Below, piece by piece: positions 55,801-64,000 of a stretch of DNA of 64,000 nt. The DNA comes from Haliclona indistincta (lineage: Eukaryota > Porifera > Demospongiae > Haplosclerida > Chalinidae). The translations under genes were made by a program, and so were the position numbers. The stretch covers positions 3,543,410 through 3,607,409 of the forward strand of contig OZ024791.1 in the NCBI GenBank assembly GCA_964017065.1. The letters are read 5' to 3'. The notes under the pieces are model-generated. The model did no database searches. It worked only from the letters and a program-made list of their open reading frames with translations, and had not been told where the DNA came from. The stretch's first letter is position 1. The number at the start of each line of letters is the position of its first letter.

Positions 55801-55833
55801 GTGAGATTATTCTGTAAAGATTATCTTTTAAGG

Positions 55834-56031
55834 CCACCATACACGGAGCAACTTTTGTCGCGCGACTAGTCGCACGACAAAAGTTTTAGTTTCTCAGTGT
55901 ATGGTGCATAGTCACACAGTCGCTAGTTGCCTGAAACATGTATGCAACATGTTGCTCGAAATAGAAATGATCCTATTTTCAGGCGAGTTGTTGTTCGAAA
56001 CTTGCGACAAAAGTTGCTTCGTGTATGGTGG
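55834..56031. mobile_element. Short MITE, CCACCATACACGGAGCAACT ends (copy 1)
   Basis: The ends are CCACCATACACGGAGCAACT and, as complement, CCACCATACACGAAGCAACT, both continuing into TTTGTCGC. An inner palindrome, TTGTCGCGCGACTAGTCGCA, follows the left end. It is about 198 bp. A second copy begins at 63886 and is cut by the window end. Confidence 0.85.
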
Positions 56032-56059
56032 TTCCGTACAAAACTTCACTAAATGAGAA

Positions 56060-57330
56060 AATTGCCTACACTACTTGGGGGAGATTTAGTGCCCTGTGAC
56101 ATTAAATCTTGCCAATAACACTTGTGGGATTGGTCACTAAGCAGCTGCACTAACTGTTTCCTCCACTATGTAGGGAGAAATTAGTGCTAGGTAGCACTAA
56201 ATGTGTCCTACAATAATGAAGGGGTATTACAGTGGTGGTCACTAAATTTTCCCTACATTACTATAGGAGAGAAATAGTGAACACAGCATTAAATCTTTCC
56301 TACAGTAATGTAGGGGAGAAATAGTGCAGCCCACATTAAATCTTGCCCAAGTGGTGTAGGGAATGAATAGTGAAGAGGGCATTAAATCTTTCCTACAGTA
56401 ATGTAGGGAAGAAATAGTGCAGCCCACACTAAATCTTGCCCAAGTGGTGTAGGGAATGAATAGTGAAGAGGGCATTAAACGTGAAACATCCAAGGCGTAA
56501 ACATGAACTATCTTCTTGGCAAAGCTCACAACATTAACAAGGGGACTCTGTAAAACATGGAATGTGATTCTGGAGTCTGGAATGTAATAATTTGAGTGTC
56601 TACGTGCGTCACTGCAAAACATAGACTGGAATGGCACCATTATTGCATAGTCTCGCACTAGAAACTACTAAACCCTAAACCCAAGACCCTAAAAACCTTC
56701 GCCTAACTGCGCGTCGGGAGGGGCGTCCTAAATCGGGCCTTCGGCCCTTGCTAAGCCCATATCTATGCTAAGCCTAAGGATCGTCGGGAGGGGCGTCCTA
56801 AACCGGGCCTTCGGCCCTTGCTAAGCCTAAGGATCGTCGGGAGGGGTGCCCTAAACCGAGCCTTTGGCCCTTGCTAAAGGATTGATCTCGTGAACAGTTG
56901 ATCAGCTGAGAGTTGATCGTGGAAGAGTTGATCTCGAGTGAGTGACCAGATTCCAGAATCACATTCCATGTTTTACAGTGTCCCATTAGTAGTGTCCTAG
57001 TGAAATCAAAACTTAGTTGTCACTTAAGATATGACTTCAAAAATGCCACACGAATTTGTCCCAACACTATTGAATGATTATTTTAGTGCCTACGGCACTA
57101 AATCACCAGTTGTGCACTAAAGTGTCCTACACCACTTGGGGAAGATTTAGTGCAACTGTGCACTAACTGCGTCCTACATCACTTGGGGATGCTTTAGTGC
57201 AACTGTGCATTAAATCTTCCCTAAAATACCTGGGAAAGATTTAGTGAACAGATATAGCGCAGCATCCCACAACTGTTATGGGAGAGAATTAGTGACTTGT
57301 GGCACTAAATCTCTCCTACTTACTGTAGGC
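56060..57330. repeat. Tandem and inverted array of AAATCTTnCC / AGTGCAnCC units
   Basis: Two arms (about 56060-56480 and 57080-57330) are built from short units such as GTGCAGCCCACATTAAATCT, CCTACAGTAATGTAGGG and CCCAAGTGGTGTAGGGAAT. Two near-identical repeats of about 93 bp are at 56290-56470. Between the arms, 56552-56585 and 56948-56985 are inverted copies (GTAAAACATGGAATGTGATT). The whole may be one large foldback element of satellite-like units. Confidence 0.75.
56705..56878 (+). repeat. Minisatellite, three units
   Basis: Three units of about 55-70 bp contain GTCGGGAGGGGCGTCCTAAA and GGGCCTTCGGCCCTTGCTAA. The GGGCCTTCGGCCC core is a perfect hairpin. It lies inside the larger array. Confidence 0.85.
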
Positions 57331-57628
57331 GAGAAATCCCCAATAGTGAAATTTTATCCGGACCCGCTGGCAATCATACGCTATCATCTCTCCTATCCTT
57401 GTGCTAATGCGAACAGAACGTGGGTCGCTTGTTTCCCATCGATCGACTCTTCGAGAGTATAAAACTGTTTAGAGGAGCTGGGTGTACTCTCTGTTGCTGC
57501 TGCTTTCCTAGCCTTGTATTGTTTTGGTACTTTTTCTCCGCCTCTAGATACCTTCTCAGTACAAATCTGGCAGGTAGAAAATTATTTTCCACCATCGGTA
57601 GCAGCGGAGACCAGGCCATACTGGCTTC
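57331..57628. other. Gene-free stretch
   Basis: Open frames on both strands overlap here without domain signal. No repeat was recognised. Confidence 0.4.
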
Positions 57629-57800
57629 GTATTGACGATTGCGCAATCTACCACGTGGTACTAATCGATTGTGCAATCTACCATGTGCTGCTAATCGATT
57701 GCGCAATCCATTAACATCGGAACAGATAACACCGATTCAGATACAGCAAATATCGGCAGATACAGATACTCATATCGGAAATCGGTGCAACACTAGTATA
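57629..57800. repeat. Three-unit tandem repeat and hAT-like terminus
   Basis: A roughly 31-bp unit, ATTGCGCAATCTACCACGTG plus GTACTAATCG, is repeated nearly three times at 57638-57712. It is followed by CGGAAATCGGTGCAACACTA (57777-57796), whose complement TAGTGTTGCACCGATTTCCG looks like a hAT end. The partner end was not found. Confidence 0.6.
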
Positions 57801-58133
57801 GTCAGAAAATGCTTATATGTGACAGGGAATGCTCTGCACGCCCACAAATAGAATATGCCTATAAGACGCCTAGTATTTCACGAAAACCAGCAAATTCAAC
57901 CAAGTAGGATGAATTCTAGTAAGCAACAACCAACAAACAACTAACAAAACACTCAAAAGTACTTACTGTCTTCGCAGAGAGTTGTAGTTCACCACCAGCA
58001 CTCTTTCTGGGCTGAATCTGTCTCTTGACCTTTGCGCCTTGAGGAGTTAAATTATACAACACTGACTGTCCGCGGCTTATTTGCTCACGTGCGCCCGTTT
58101 CCTATCCTGGGTACGTAGTCTAAATAATCTATG
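57801..58133. other. Gene-free stretch
   Basis: No gene or repeat recognised. Confidence 0.4.
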
Positions 58134-58578
58134 GCAGGACACTCCAGGCTCAAACAGAGACCGCTAACCAGCTATACTACTTGCAAGTGCTATCTAAGGC
58201 AATTCTGTAATAGTTGGACAGTTTAATAATGCTCATGACACTGCTTGCTGATGCTCCGAGGCGCCTACTCGAACTTAGTAACTGCCGGTTCGATAGGACG
58301 AAGTCGGGCATTGCAAGGAGCAAGAAACTGTTCTCTACAGAATTACCATGATTGAATGGTACTTGTTTGTAGCAGTTTCTTGCTCCTAGCACTGCTTGCA
58401 ATGCCCGACTTCGTCCTATCGAACCGGCAGTTACTAAGTTCGAGTAGGCGTCTCGGAGCGTCAGCAAGCAGTGTCATGAGCAAAATTAAACAGTCCAACT
58501 ATTACAGAATTGCCTTAGATAGTACTTGCAAGTAGTATAGCTGGTTAGCGGTCTCTGCTTGAGCCTGGAGCGTCCTGC
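58134..58578. mobile_element. Palindromic MITE
   Basis: Arms of about 195 bp (58134-58330 and 58372-58578) are near-perfect inverted copies sharing GCAATTCTGTAATAGTTGGA, AACTTAGTAACTGCCGGTTC and GATAGGACGAAGTCGGGCAT. The loop is about 40 bp. No coding capacity. Confidence 0.9.
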
Positions 58579-58619
58579 TTTGTTCCCAGCCATAAAGCTC
58601 TTGGGGGTGTGACCAACGT

Positions 58620-58990
58620 GTTGATGAGCCTGAGCGAATTTTGCGCATGAAAACGACTTTCTGCCCATGCAAAAAAACTTTTGCGCATGCAATAATGTTG
58701 CTGGGGTTTGCGCATACCAATGAGCGATCATTATTTTGCGCATGAAAATAAACTGAATTGCCAATGCAAATGTAATGAATGTGACCATGCACCAATCAGT
58801 TGCCCATGCTCAAATAAGTTGCCAATGCTAACAATGAATTTGCTCATGCTCAAATCTAATTGCCCATGCTCAAATCAATTTGCCCATGCCAAGAAAGACT
58901 TTTCCCATGGTCAAATCAATTAAATTGCCCATGCTAAAATGGTTTTGCCCATGCACAAATGAATTTACCCATGCAATAATCAAATTTTGA
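58620..58990 (+). repeat. Degenerate tandem array of TTGCCCATGCTCAAAT units
   Basis: About 15 units of 18-26 bp share the core TTGCCCATGC or TTGCGCATGC followed by an A-rich tail. Units in the left half carry GCGCATGAAAA; those in the right half carry CCCATGCTCAAATCAA. It borders the pogo-type transposase gene on its 5' side. Confidence 0.85.
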
Positions 58991-59094
58991 CTATGAAAAT
59001 ATTGTGTTTCATAATATTGTCCCCTTTGGCTTGCCATACTAGTAGTGTGGACGCGATGAATGCGCATTGAATGCGATTTCAAGTAGATTCGATA

Positions 59095-61592
59095 ATGGCG
59101 CTGTTGAAGTATTTTAAGAAGAGCGAGAAGAAGAGTTCTGTTCTCCCAAATCCGGACGGTCCATTGTCTGCTTCAGCTATAGCATCAGCCAACAAAGAAG
59201 TCGAAAGACTGCTTGCTCAGCAAGATGGCTCTTTGGCCGCACACGGCACTACAGGCCGAAAACGAGGCCGCTATCACAGCTTCACGGAGAAAGAAAAGGC
59301 CAGAGTAGCTAAAAGAGCAGCAGAGTATGGAGTCGCAAATGGTATAAAGCATTATTTTTAGCAAGGAATTTGTCGATCGCCAATTGAACGAAAGCACAGT
59401 AAAGGAGTGGGTTGCTAAATACAAGAAAGACGTTGCTCAAAGATTCAAGTTGGGCAAGTCCATGGAGGTCGATGAACTTCCTGGAGAGACGAGAGGTCAC
59501 CCCTGTTTGCTAGGAAGAGAGCTAGATAATCAACTGCAAGAATATGTGAAATTTTTGAGAGAAGGCAAATCTATAAACAACTCAGCTATCGTCGTGTCTG
59601 CTGCAATGGGCATTGTCAAAAGTCACAATAGCGATTTGCTTGAAGTGAATGGTGGTCACATCCGGCTTTCCAAGGAATGGTCAAAGAGTTTCTTGAGTCG
59701 AATGGGGTTCGTAAAGCGATAAGCTACAAATAAAGCATCGGTTTCTGAACCTGATTTTAAAGCGCTAAAGGACCAATTCCAAGGACCCAAAGAGTTAGTG
59801 ATCAACTGGGATCACACAGGTATCAATTATGTGCCTGTGAGTAACTGAACGATGGCAAAAGGAGGCTCCAAGCGGATCGAGGTTGCTGGTTTAGGTGACA
59901 AAAGGCAAATTACGGTGGTATTTGCTGCATCGCTAGCTGGTAGTTTCAAATCATATATGCTGGTAAAACAACGCAATGTCTTCCTCCCAACAAGTTTCAT
60001 GATGATTGGAATGTCACATTCACTGAGAACCATTGGGCAAATGAGAAGACTACGGAGCTTCATTTGGAGAGTGTATTGGTGCCGTATATCAAACAGCAAC
60101 GACGAGAATTGTCACTGGCAGAAAATCACCCAGCACTTGTAATATTTGACAGATTGAAAGGCCAGTGCACATCAAACATTCTGTCCATAGTCGATACCCA
60201 CAACATTTGCTTAGTCATTGTTCCGGCTAATTGTACCGACAGGTTACAACCACTTGATGTTAGCGTAAGCAAGGCTGTAAAAGAAAACCTTCGCAGTCAG
60301 TTTCAAAACTGGTACAGTGCTTCCAGTCTAAACATTCCAATTTACCACATTTCACCTACATGAAATGTTTTTGCTCATAAAAACTAAACTATGAATGCCA
60401 CGGTTATATGATTTGGTGAGAGAGTTGATACATCCATTTAGACTATGAGAGTATAGTTAGGAAGACATGGCTTATTTCATCTCGAAGATATCAGCAGTTC
60501 AGTGGCTTTAGTTGGAAAACACCAATTATCATTATTATTTTTAGGCCATAATTACTGCTGTATTGTTAGTTAAGAAAAAAGACTTGGCAAACAGTTGAGT
60601 AAGTAGTTCATCTATCATATACTGTAAAATGGGGGCTTGATGTTCATGGAAACTACAGTACGGTCCTAAACAAGGCCAATTATACCCAAATTCTACAAGT
60701 GAGAAAGTTTTTAGACTCAAAAACGCACAACTTCGAGAGTTAGGAAAAAAGCGCTGGCAAGCAGGTAGCCACATGCCTTTACTATCCTCAGCGTGCCAAT
60801 CGTGACTGTAGCTTACACTGTACTCGAATACGGCGACCTGATAGCGGCAGCACTTACCGCTTCTGGTCGTCTTTGCCTTATCTATGACGTATAAAATGAC
60901 ATAAGTCAAATCATAAATACAGTATACAGACAATATACGGATACAATACCCGTATATATCTCTATGATTTGATGAACGTCATTGTCTACGTCATAAGATA
61001 TATCAAAGACGACCAGAAGCGGCGAGTGCTGCCGCAATCAGGTCGCCGTATTCGATTACAGTGTAAGCTACTGTCACGATTGAAACGCTGAGGATAGTAA
61101 AGGCATGTGGCTACCTGCTTGCAAGCGCTTTTTTCTTAACTCTCGAAGTTGCGTGTTTTTGAGTCTAAAAACTTTCTCACTTGTAGAATTTGGGTATAAT
61201 TGGCCTTGTTTAGGACCGTACTGTAGTTTACATGAACATCAAGCCCCCATTTTACAGTATATGATAGATGAACTACTTACTCAACTGTTTGCCAAGTCTT
61301 TTTTCTTAACTAACAATACAGCAGTTTTTATGGCCTAAAAATAAATGTTTTTATGAGCAAAAACATTTCATGTAGGTGAAAATAATGTGGTAAATTGGAA
61401 TGTTTAGACTGGAAGCACTGTACGCTACTCAAGTTTCCAAGCAGATTGGTGGAAAAGACAAACTAGTGGATCTCAGCATGGCTGTGATGAAACCACTTGG
61501 AGCTACCTGGCTAATGAACACAGTTGACTACATCAAGGCTAACCCTTCCATTACCATTATCATCAATGGATTCAGAGGAGCAGGAATCATCT
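59095..61592 (+). pseudogene. pogo/Tigger-type DDE transposase, interrupted
   Basis: It starts at ATG 59095 (MALLKYFKKSEKKSSVLPNP). The N-terminal part has a basic helix-turn-helix region, RKRGRYHSFTEKEKARVAKR, then after a shift near 59360 STVKEWVAKYKKDVAQRFKL and HIRLSKEWSKSFLSRMGFVKR. The DDE domain has ELVINWDHTGINYVPVSN (first Asp), KRQITVVFAASLAGSF, HPALVIFDRLKGQCTSNIL (second Asp) and NCTDRLQPLDVSVSKAVKE (third Asp). It is broken at 60314 in FQNWY by a MITE and resumes at 61421 with ATQVSKQIGGKDKLVDLSM and INGFRGAGI, stop at 61593. Stops near 59720 and 59846 and shifts near 59960-60060 mean it is dead. Catalytic residues are all still visible. Confidence 0.88.
60315..61420. mobile_element. 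TA-flanked MITE with giant internal palindrome, inside the transposase
   Basis: Both ends read CAGTGCTTCCAGTCTAAACA and are flanked by TA. TIR similarity continues through TTCCAATTTACCACAT and CACCTACATGAAATGTTTTT. Inside, 60543-60890 and 61004-61339 are inverted copies of about 340 bp around a 110-bp loop; the ORFs of 130 and 77 codons there are mirror images and not genes. It sits exactly at a TA within the transposase codon for Tyr, a clear example of nesting. The 1106-bp element may be a foldback nested inside a mariner-like MITE. Confidence 0.9.
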
Positions 61593-61734
61593 AGACTTGC
61601 TAGCATAATTGTTTTAGTTTTGTTATGGTTTTAGTTTTTGTCAATAATTTTCAAAAACTTGTATTCTTACAACATAGGAAATTGCAGCATGCTTTTACAA
61701 TTACAGCAGAGAAAGGGAGTTACACTCTTGTTAA

Positions 61735-62628
61735 CAAAGCATGATAAAAGGTGCTCTCTCATTTTGCTTTGATCAAATTTAATATTGGACGCATCGATTT
61801 CATTCAGCAGAGCAGTTGCATAAGCAATGGCAAATAATCCACAAAAGAACCTCTCTGTTTCTGTGTTTTCACGTTTTCAATTTCTGAGGCAATAAAAGCA
61901 TTCCTAATCACTTTCTTGGTTGCATTTACCACAACTCGAAAGATTGAATCATAGACATATACTGTGTTGTCAGAACCAATCGTAGAAGCAACGATCCAAT
62001 GGTTTTCCTGTCATGGATTATCTGTATTCCTTGCTCAATCTTTCGTAGTTCTTTGTCTTGAAAAAGTGTGTTCCGCAGTCCTTGAGCAGAAGGAAACTGG
62101 TGATTCAGTAGTATTTGCGCATAGTTGATATGCAAATCAGAGAGAAAATCATTCGATTCAAACGTTATTTATCATACTCAGTGAGCAAACAGCCATGATA
62201 CTGTAGCCAAACCTCATCTTCAAAGCCATCGTCATCTTCAGAATTACTGTTCGAAATAACGTCTGCTTTTTCATCAGTTTTAGCTTTCTTGGCAGGCGGC
62301 TCAATATTTGCAGCTTGCGCTTTATCGAAGAGCGTTTTCACTTTTCTAATCTCCGTGCTGTTTCCACTGAATGTCAAAGTGCATGGCACTTCCAGACTGC
62401 CTTGAGGTAAGTCTACTGATCGGCGTCGTTTGCCTATCACTTGGCAAATGATGGTACCTTTACTTTTAATGAAGAAGTAGCACAGATAAGAGATCTTGCG
62501 TGGTACATGCCCAACTACTTCTGCTTCATCGCAACGCACTACAGCCACGGCATATGGATCGTGAATATTCCCGAACTCCATCTTACACTGCTCACCACTG
62601 TTTCGACTACAAATCTTTCTTCTCCCAT
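61735..62628 (-). pseudogene. HIRAN domain plus Ulp1/C48-like cysteine protease
   Basis: It starts at ATG 62628 (MGEERFVVETVVSSVRW). After a frameshift near 62581 comes a HIRAN-like domain: GNIHDPYAVAVVRCDEAEVV, GHVPRKISYLCYFF, LEVPCTLTFSGN. Then comes an acidic/Lys linker (PAKKAKTDEKADVISN) and a protease-like region. That region has NYAQILLNHQFPSAQGLRN, NHWIVASTIGSDNTVYVYDS (His and Asp) and CGLFAIAYATALLNEIDAS (Cys), giving the H-D-C order of Ulp1/SENP-type C48 peptidases. These parts lie in different frames (shifts near 62000 and 61860). HIRAN domains bind DNA 3' ends; C48 peptidases process ubiquitin-like proteins. It converges on the pogo-type transposase, about 140 bp apart. Confidence 0.72.
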
Positions 62629-63470
62629 GGTTCCTATTTCCTAGGCGTTATCTGGTCCACGTGTGGCTCCACCCAGTGCTATACGGCTGGCTCAATAATT
62701 AATGGGTGTGGTCTAGGTGTGGCCTCTCCCTCGAGTCAAAACGAAAATAAATTTCGCGAATTATTGCTGTCACGAAAATTGTACGCCACAGAAAAATACC
62801 GCCCTACGGTAGTATACAAAATTATAGTCAAGCAGTCATAGCAACAACATCAACAGTTATTTCTCTGTGGTGGTACCTGCTTTTATTGTGAAAACAAGTA
62901 AAATTTTTCATGATAATTAATTATGCCAAGGTTAATGATGCGGGTCGTGGTAGTGAGCATGACATGTGCATGTCTGTCACCTCACGCTCGAGGATTGTGG
63001 TGGTTTCGCAGGAAGTCCGGGATAGGTGTATATGCATGCGTGTCCCCTGCCTGCAAGCCTGATAATAGAGCAAGCACGATTCTGGGGCACGCATGCCATG
63101 CCGGTTGTTCTGTATATGTATACACGTGCCTGACAACAAATGCATGCCTGTGTTTGGTATTGCATGGCTTTACAATGTGCATGTATTCATGCTCACTTAC
63201 AGTTTAGTCTGCTTACACTATACCTGTATGAGTAGTAGCTAGGCTCGTGGTTGGTAGTGCCCAGGGGCTGGATATGCGCTTGTGTGCAGGCCATGCATGC
63301 TGAATCTATCATAATGGCATGCTGATCGGGCGGTATAGGTTATATCATGGACTCCCTATATGTTTGGGGATGAGAGAAGGGGAACCTTATTAGATTCCTT
63401 TCATGGCCCAGGGAGAACTTGTTCTCTCCCCTAAACAAAGTATAGTGTGGTTGGATACAGGATTGAGGCT
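62629..63470. other. Gene-free stretch
   Basis: No gene. From 62920 to 63210 four overlapping open frames on both strands exist with Cys-rich low-complexity translations; they share the same DNA, with frequent GCATGC, TGTGCATG and ACATGTGC words, and none is supported. A short inverted pair, CAGGGAGAAC and CTCCCTATAT-like text, lies near 63350-63430. Confidence 0.4.
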
Positions 63471-63477
63471 TACCTTA

Positions 63478-63592
63478 ACAGTGTATATCGGATATCGTAT
63501 GGTGCAGGTTTGACGTACAGGTTATCGTATGGTGCAGGTTTGACGATATCGTATGGTGCAGGTTTGACGTACAGGTTTGACGTACGTGGGTA
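63478..63592 (+). repeat. Tandem repeat, TATCGTATGGTGCAGGTTTG units
   Basis: TATCGTATGGTGCAGGTTTG plus ACG occurs three times, separated by GTACAGGTTTGACGTAC-type linkers. Confidence 0.9.
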
Positions 63593-63675
63593 TGATATTA
63601 TCAGGCTATGTTTAATTATTATAGCTCAATAAAAATAATAATGAGTCATTGAAGGTTTGGAGATTGTCAGTCCGT

Positions 63676-63885
63676 CTACTCAGCTATGGACCTTGAGTAC
63701 TGTGCCAGGTGTTCTCGTGGCGTGCGGATGTACGTCAAAAATGCTGCACTGTTCCATCGGCCGAGTGTGCGAATCACTGAATCCTCTATTCCGGCTTTCG
63801 CAGCTGCCGTTGCTGCCCCTATTCTGAAGCCGTGTCCGGCGAAGTGATGCTCTGGTAGTCCTAGTTCGTGTAGCGCTTGCCTAAA
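63676..63885 (-). pseudogene. DIRS-type recombinase C-terminus (element 4)
   Basis: The minus strand reads FRQALHELGLPEHHFAGHGF then RIGAATAAAKAG (His-x-x-Arg box) and RTLGRWNSAAFLTYIR with the nucleophilic Tyr, ending at a stop at 63676. It is homologous to the end of the DIRS 1 recombinase but not identical ([14 protein letters not shown] there). Upstream it is cut by a MITE at 63886. Confidence 0.88.
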
Positions 63886-64000
63886 GGCCACCATACACGG
63901 AGCAACTTTTGTCGCACGACTAGTCGCGCAACAAAAGTTTCTCAGTGTATGGTGCATAGTCACGCAGTCGCTAGTTGCCTGAAACATGTATGCAACATGT
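63886..64000. mobile_element. Short MITE, CCACCATACACGGAGCAACT ends (copy 2, cut by window end)
   Basis: Nearly identical to 55834-55950, starting CCACCATACACGGAGCAACT and including GTCGCTAGTTGCCTGAAACA. It is inserted in the DIRS recombinase frame. The right end lies outside the window. Confidence 0.85.

Noticed and set aside
60541..61338. ORFs of 130 and 77 codons with nearly the same protein on opposite strands
   Set aside because: Created by the 340-bp inverted repeat; the translation has no domain-like character.
62920..63210. Cys-rich secreted-like ORF (94 codons) and several overlapping frames
   Set aside because: Four mutually overlapping frames on both strands with GCATGC-rich low-complexity DNA; no conserved pattern of cysteines could be argued.
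55801..64000. Next NUDC exon (second half of the CS domain)
   Set aside because: Searched for the conserved WLIEDG and KINKMEWW type segments on the + strand and found nothing; it should lie beyond the window.

Overview
This 64 kb window is eukaryotic nuclear DNA. It has spliceosomal introns, no operons, no bacterial-type genes and a very high load of transposable elements. The mix of DIRS retrotransposons with tyrosine recombinases, Crypton relatives, ISL2EU-like, Harbinger, hAT, pogo and piggyBac-like elements, and many foldback elements and MITEs, suggests an early-branching marine invertebrate. A sponge is my best guess, by inference only. No rRNA, tRNA or CRISPR array was recognised.

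The only host gene I can support is a homologue of NUDC (nuclear distribution protein C) on the + strand. Seven exons, all in phase 0, lie at 5261-5356, 5599-5667, 9638-9685, 24103-24195, 32019-32036, 49545-49613 and 55741-55800. Together they encode the linker and the first half of the CS (p23-like) domain. The N-terminal exons and the rest of the CS domain and C-terminus are not seen and presumably lie outside the window. The introns are 242, 3970, 14417, 7823, 17508 and 6127 bp. Nearly everything else here is intron filled with transposons.

Layout. 0.5-1.8 kb: XerD-like recombinase remnant broken by a foldback element. 2.2-9 kb: palindromic and TIR elements around NUDC exons A and B. 10.5-17.8 kb: a DIRS element (gag, RT-RNase H, recombinase, minus strand) with an 800-bp foldback inside it, flanked by two copies of a TTAA-type MITE. 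18-18.9 kb: complete foldback element. 20.4-22 kb: Crypton-type recombinase interrupted by a TIR element. 24.5-25.8 kb: second XerD-like remnant and an odd spaced-repeat array. 26.3-29.3 kb: a nearly complete ISL2EU-like transposon with two convergent genes. 29.7-34.5 kb: MITEs, an unidentified coding remnant and a minisatellite. 35.9-38 kb: hAT pseudogene joined to a DIRS gag (38-39.5 kb). 39.7-41.65 kb: Harbinger element. 41.8-45 kb: second DIRS. 45-48.8 kb: a cluster with a zinc-finger protein, a RecQ-like helicase, a P-like transposase and a gag-like segment. 49.8-57.8 kb: MITEs, a second Crypton, piggyBac-like MITE and tandem arrays. 58.1-62.7 kb: palindrome, tandem array, a pogo-type transposase interrupted by a MITE, and a convergent HIRAN plus Ulp1-type protease gene. 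63.5-64 kb: tandem repeat and a fourth DIRS recombinase piece.

Nearly all transposon genes carry frameshifts or stops, so they read as fossils. All recognised DIRS, Crypton and XerD-like coding pieces lie antisense to NUDC, while DDE transposons occur on both strands.
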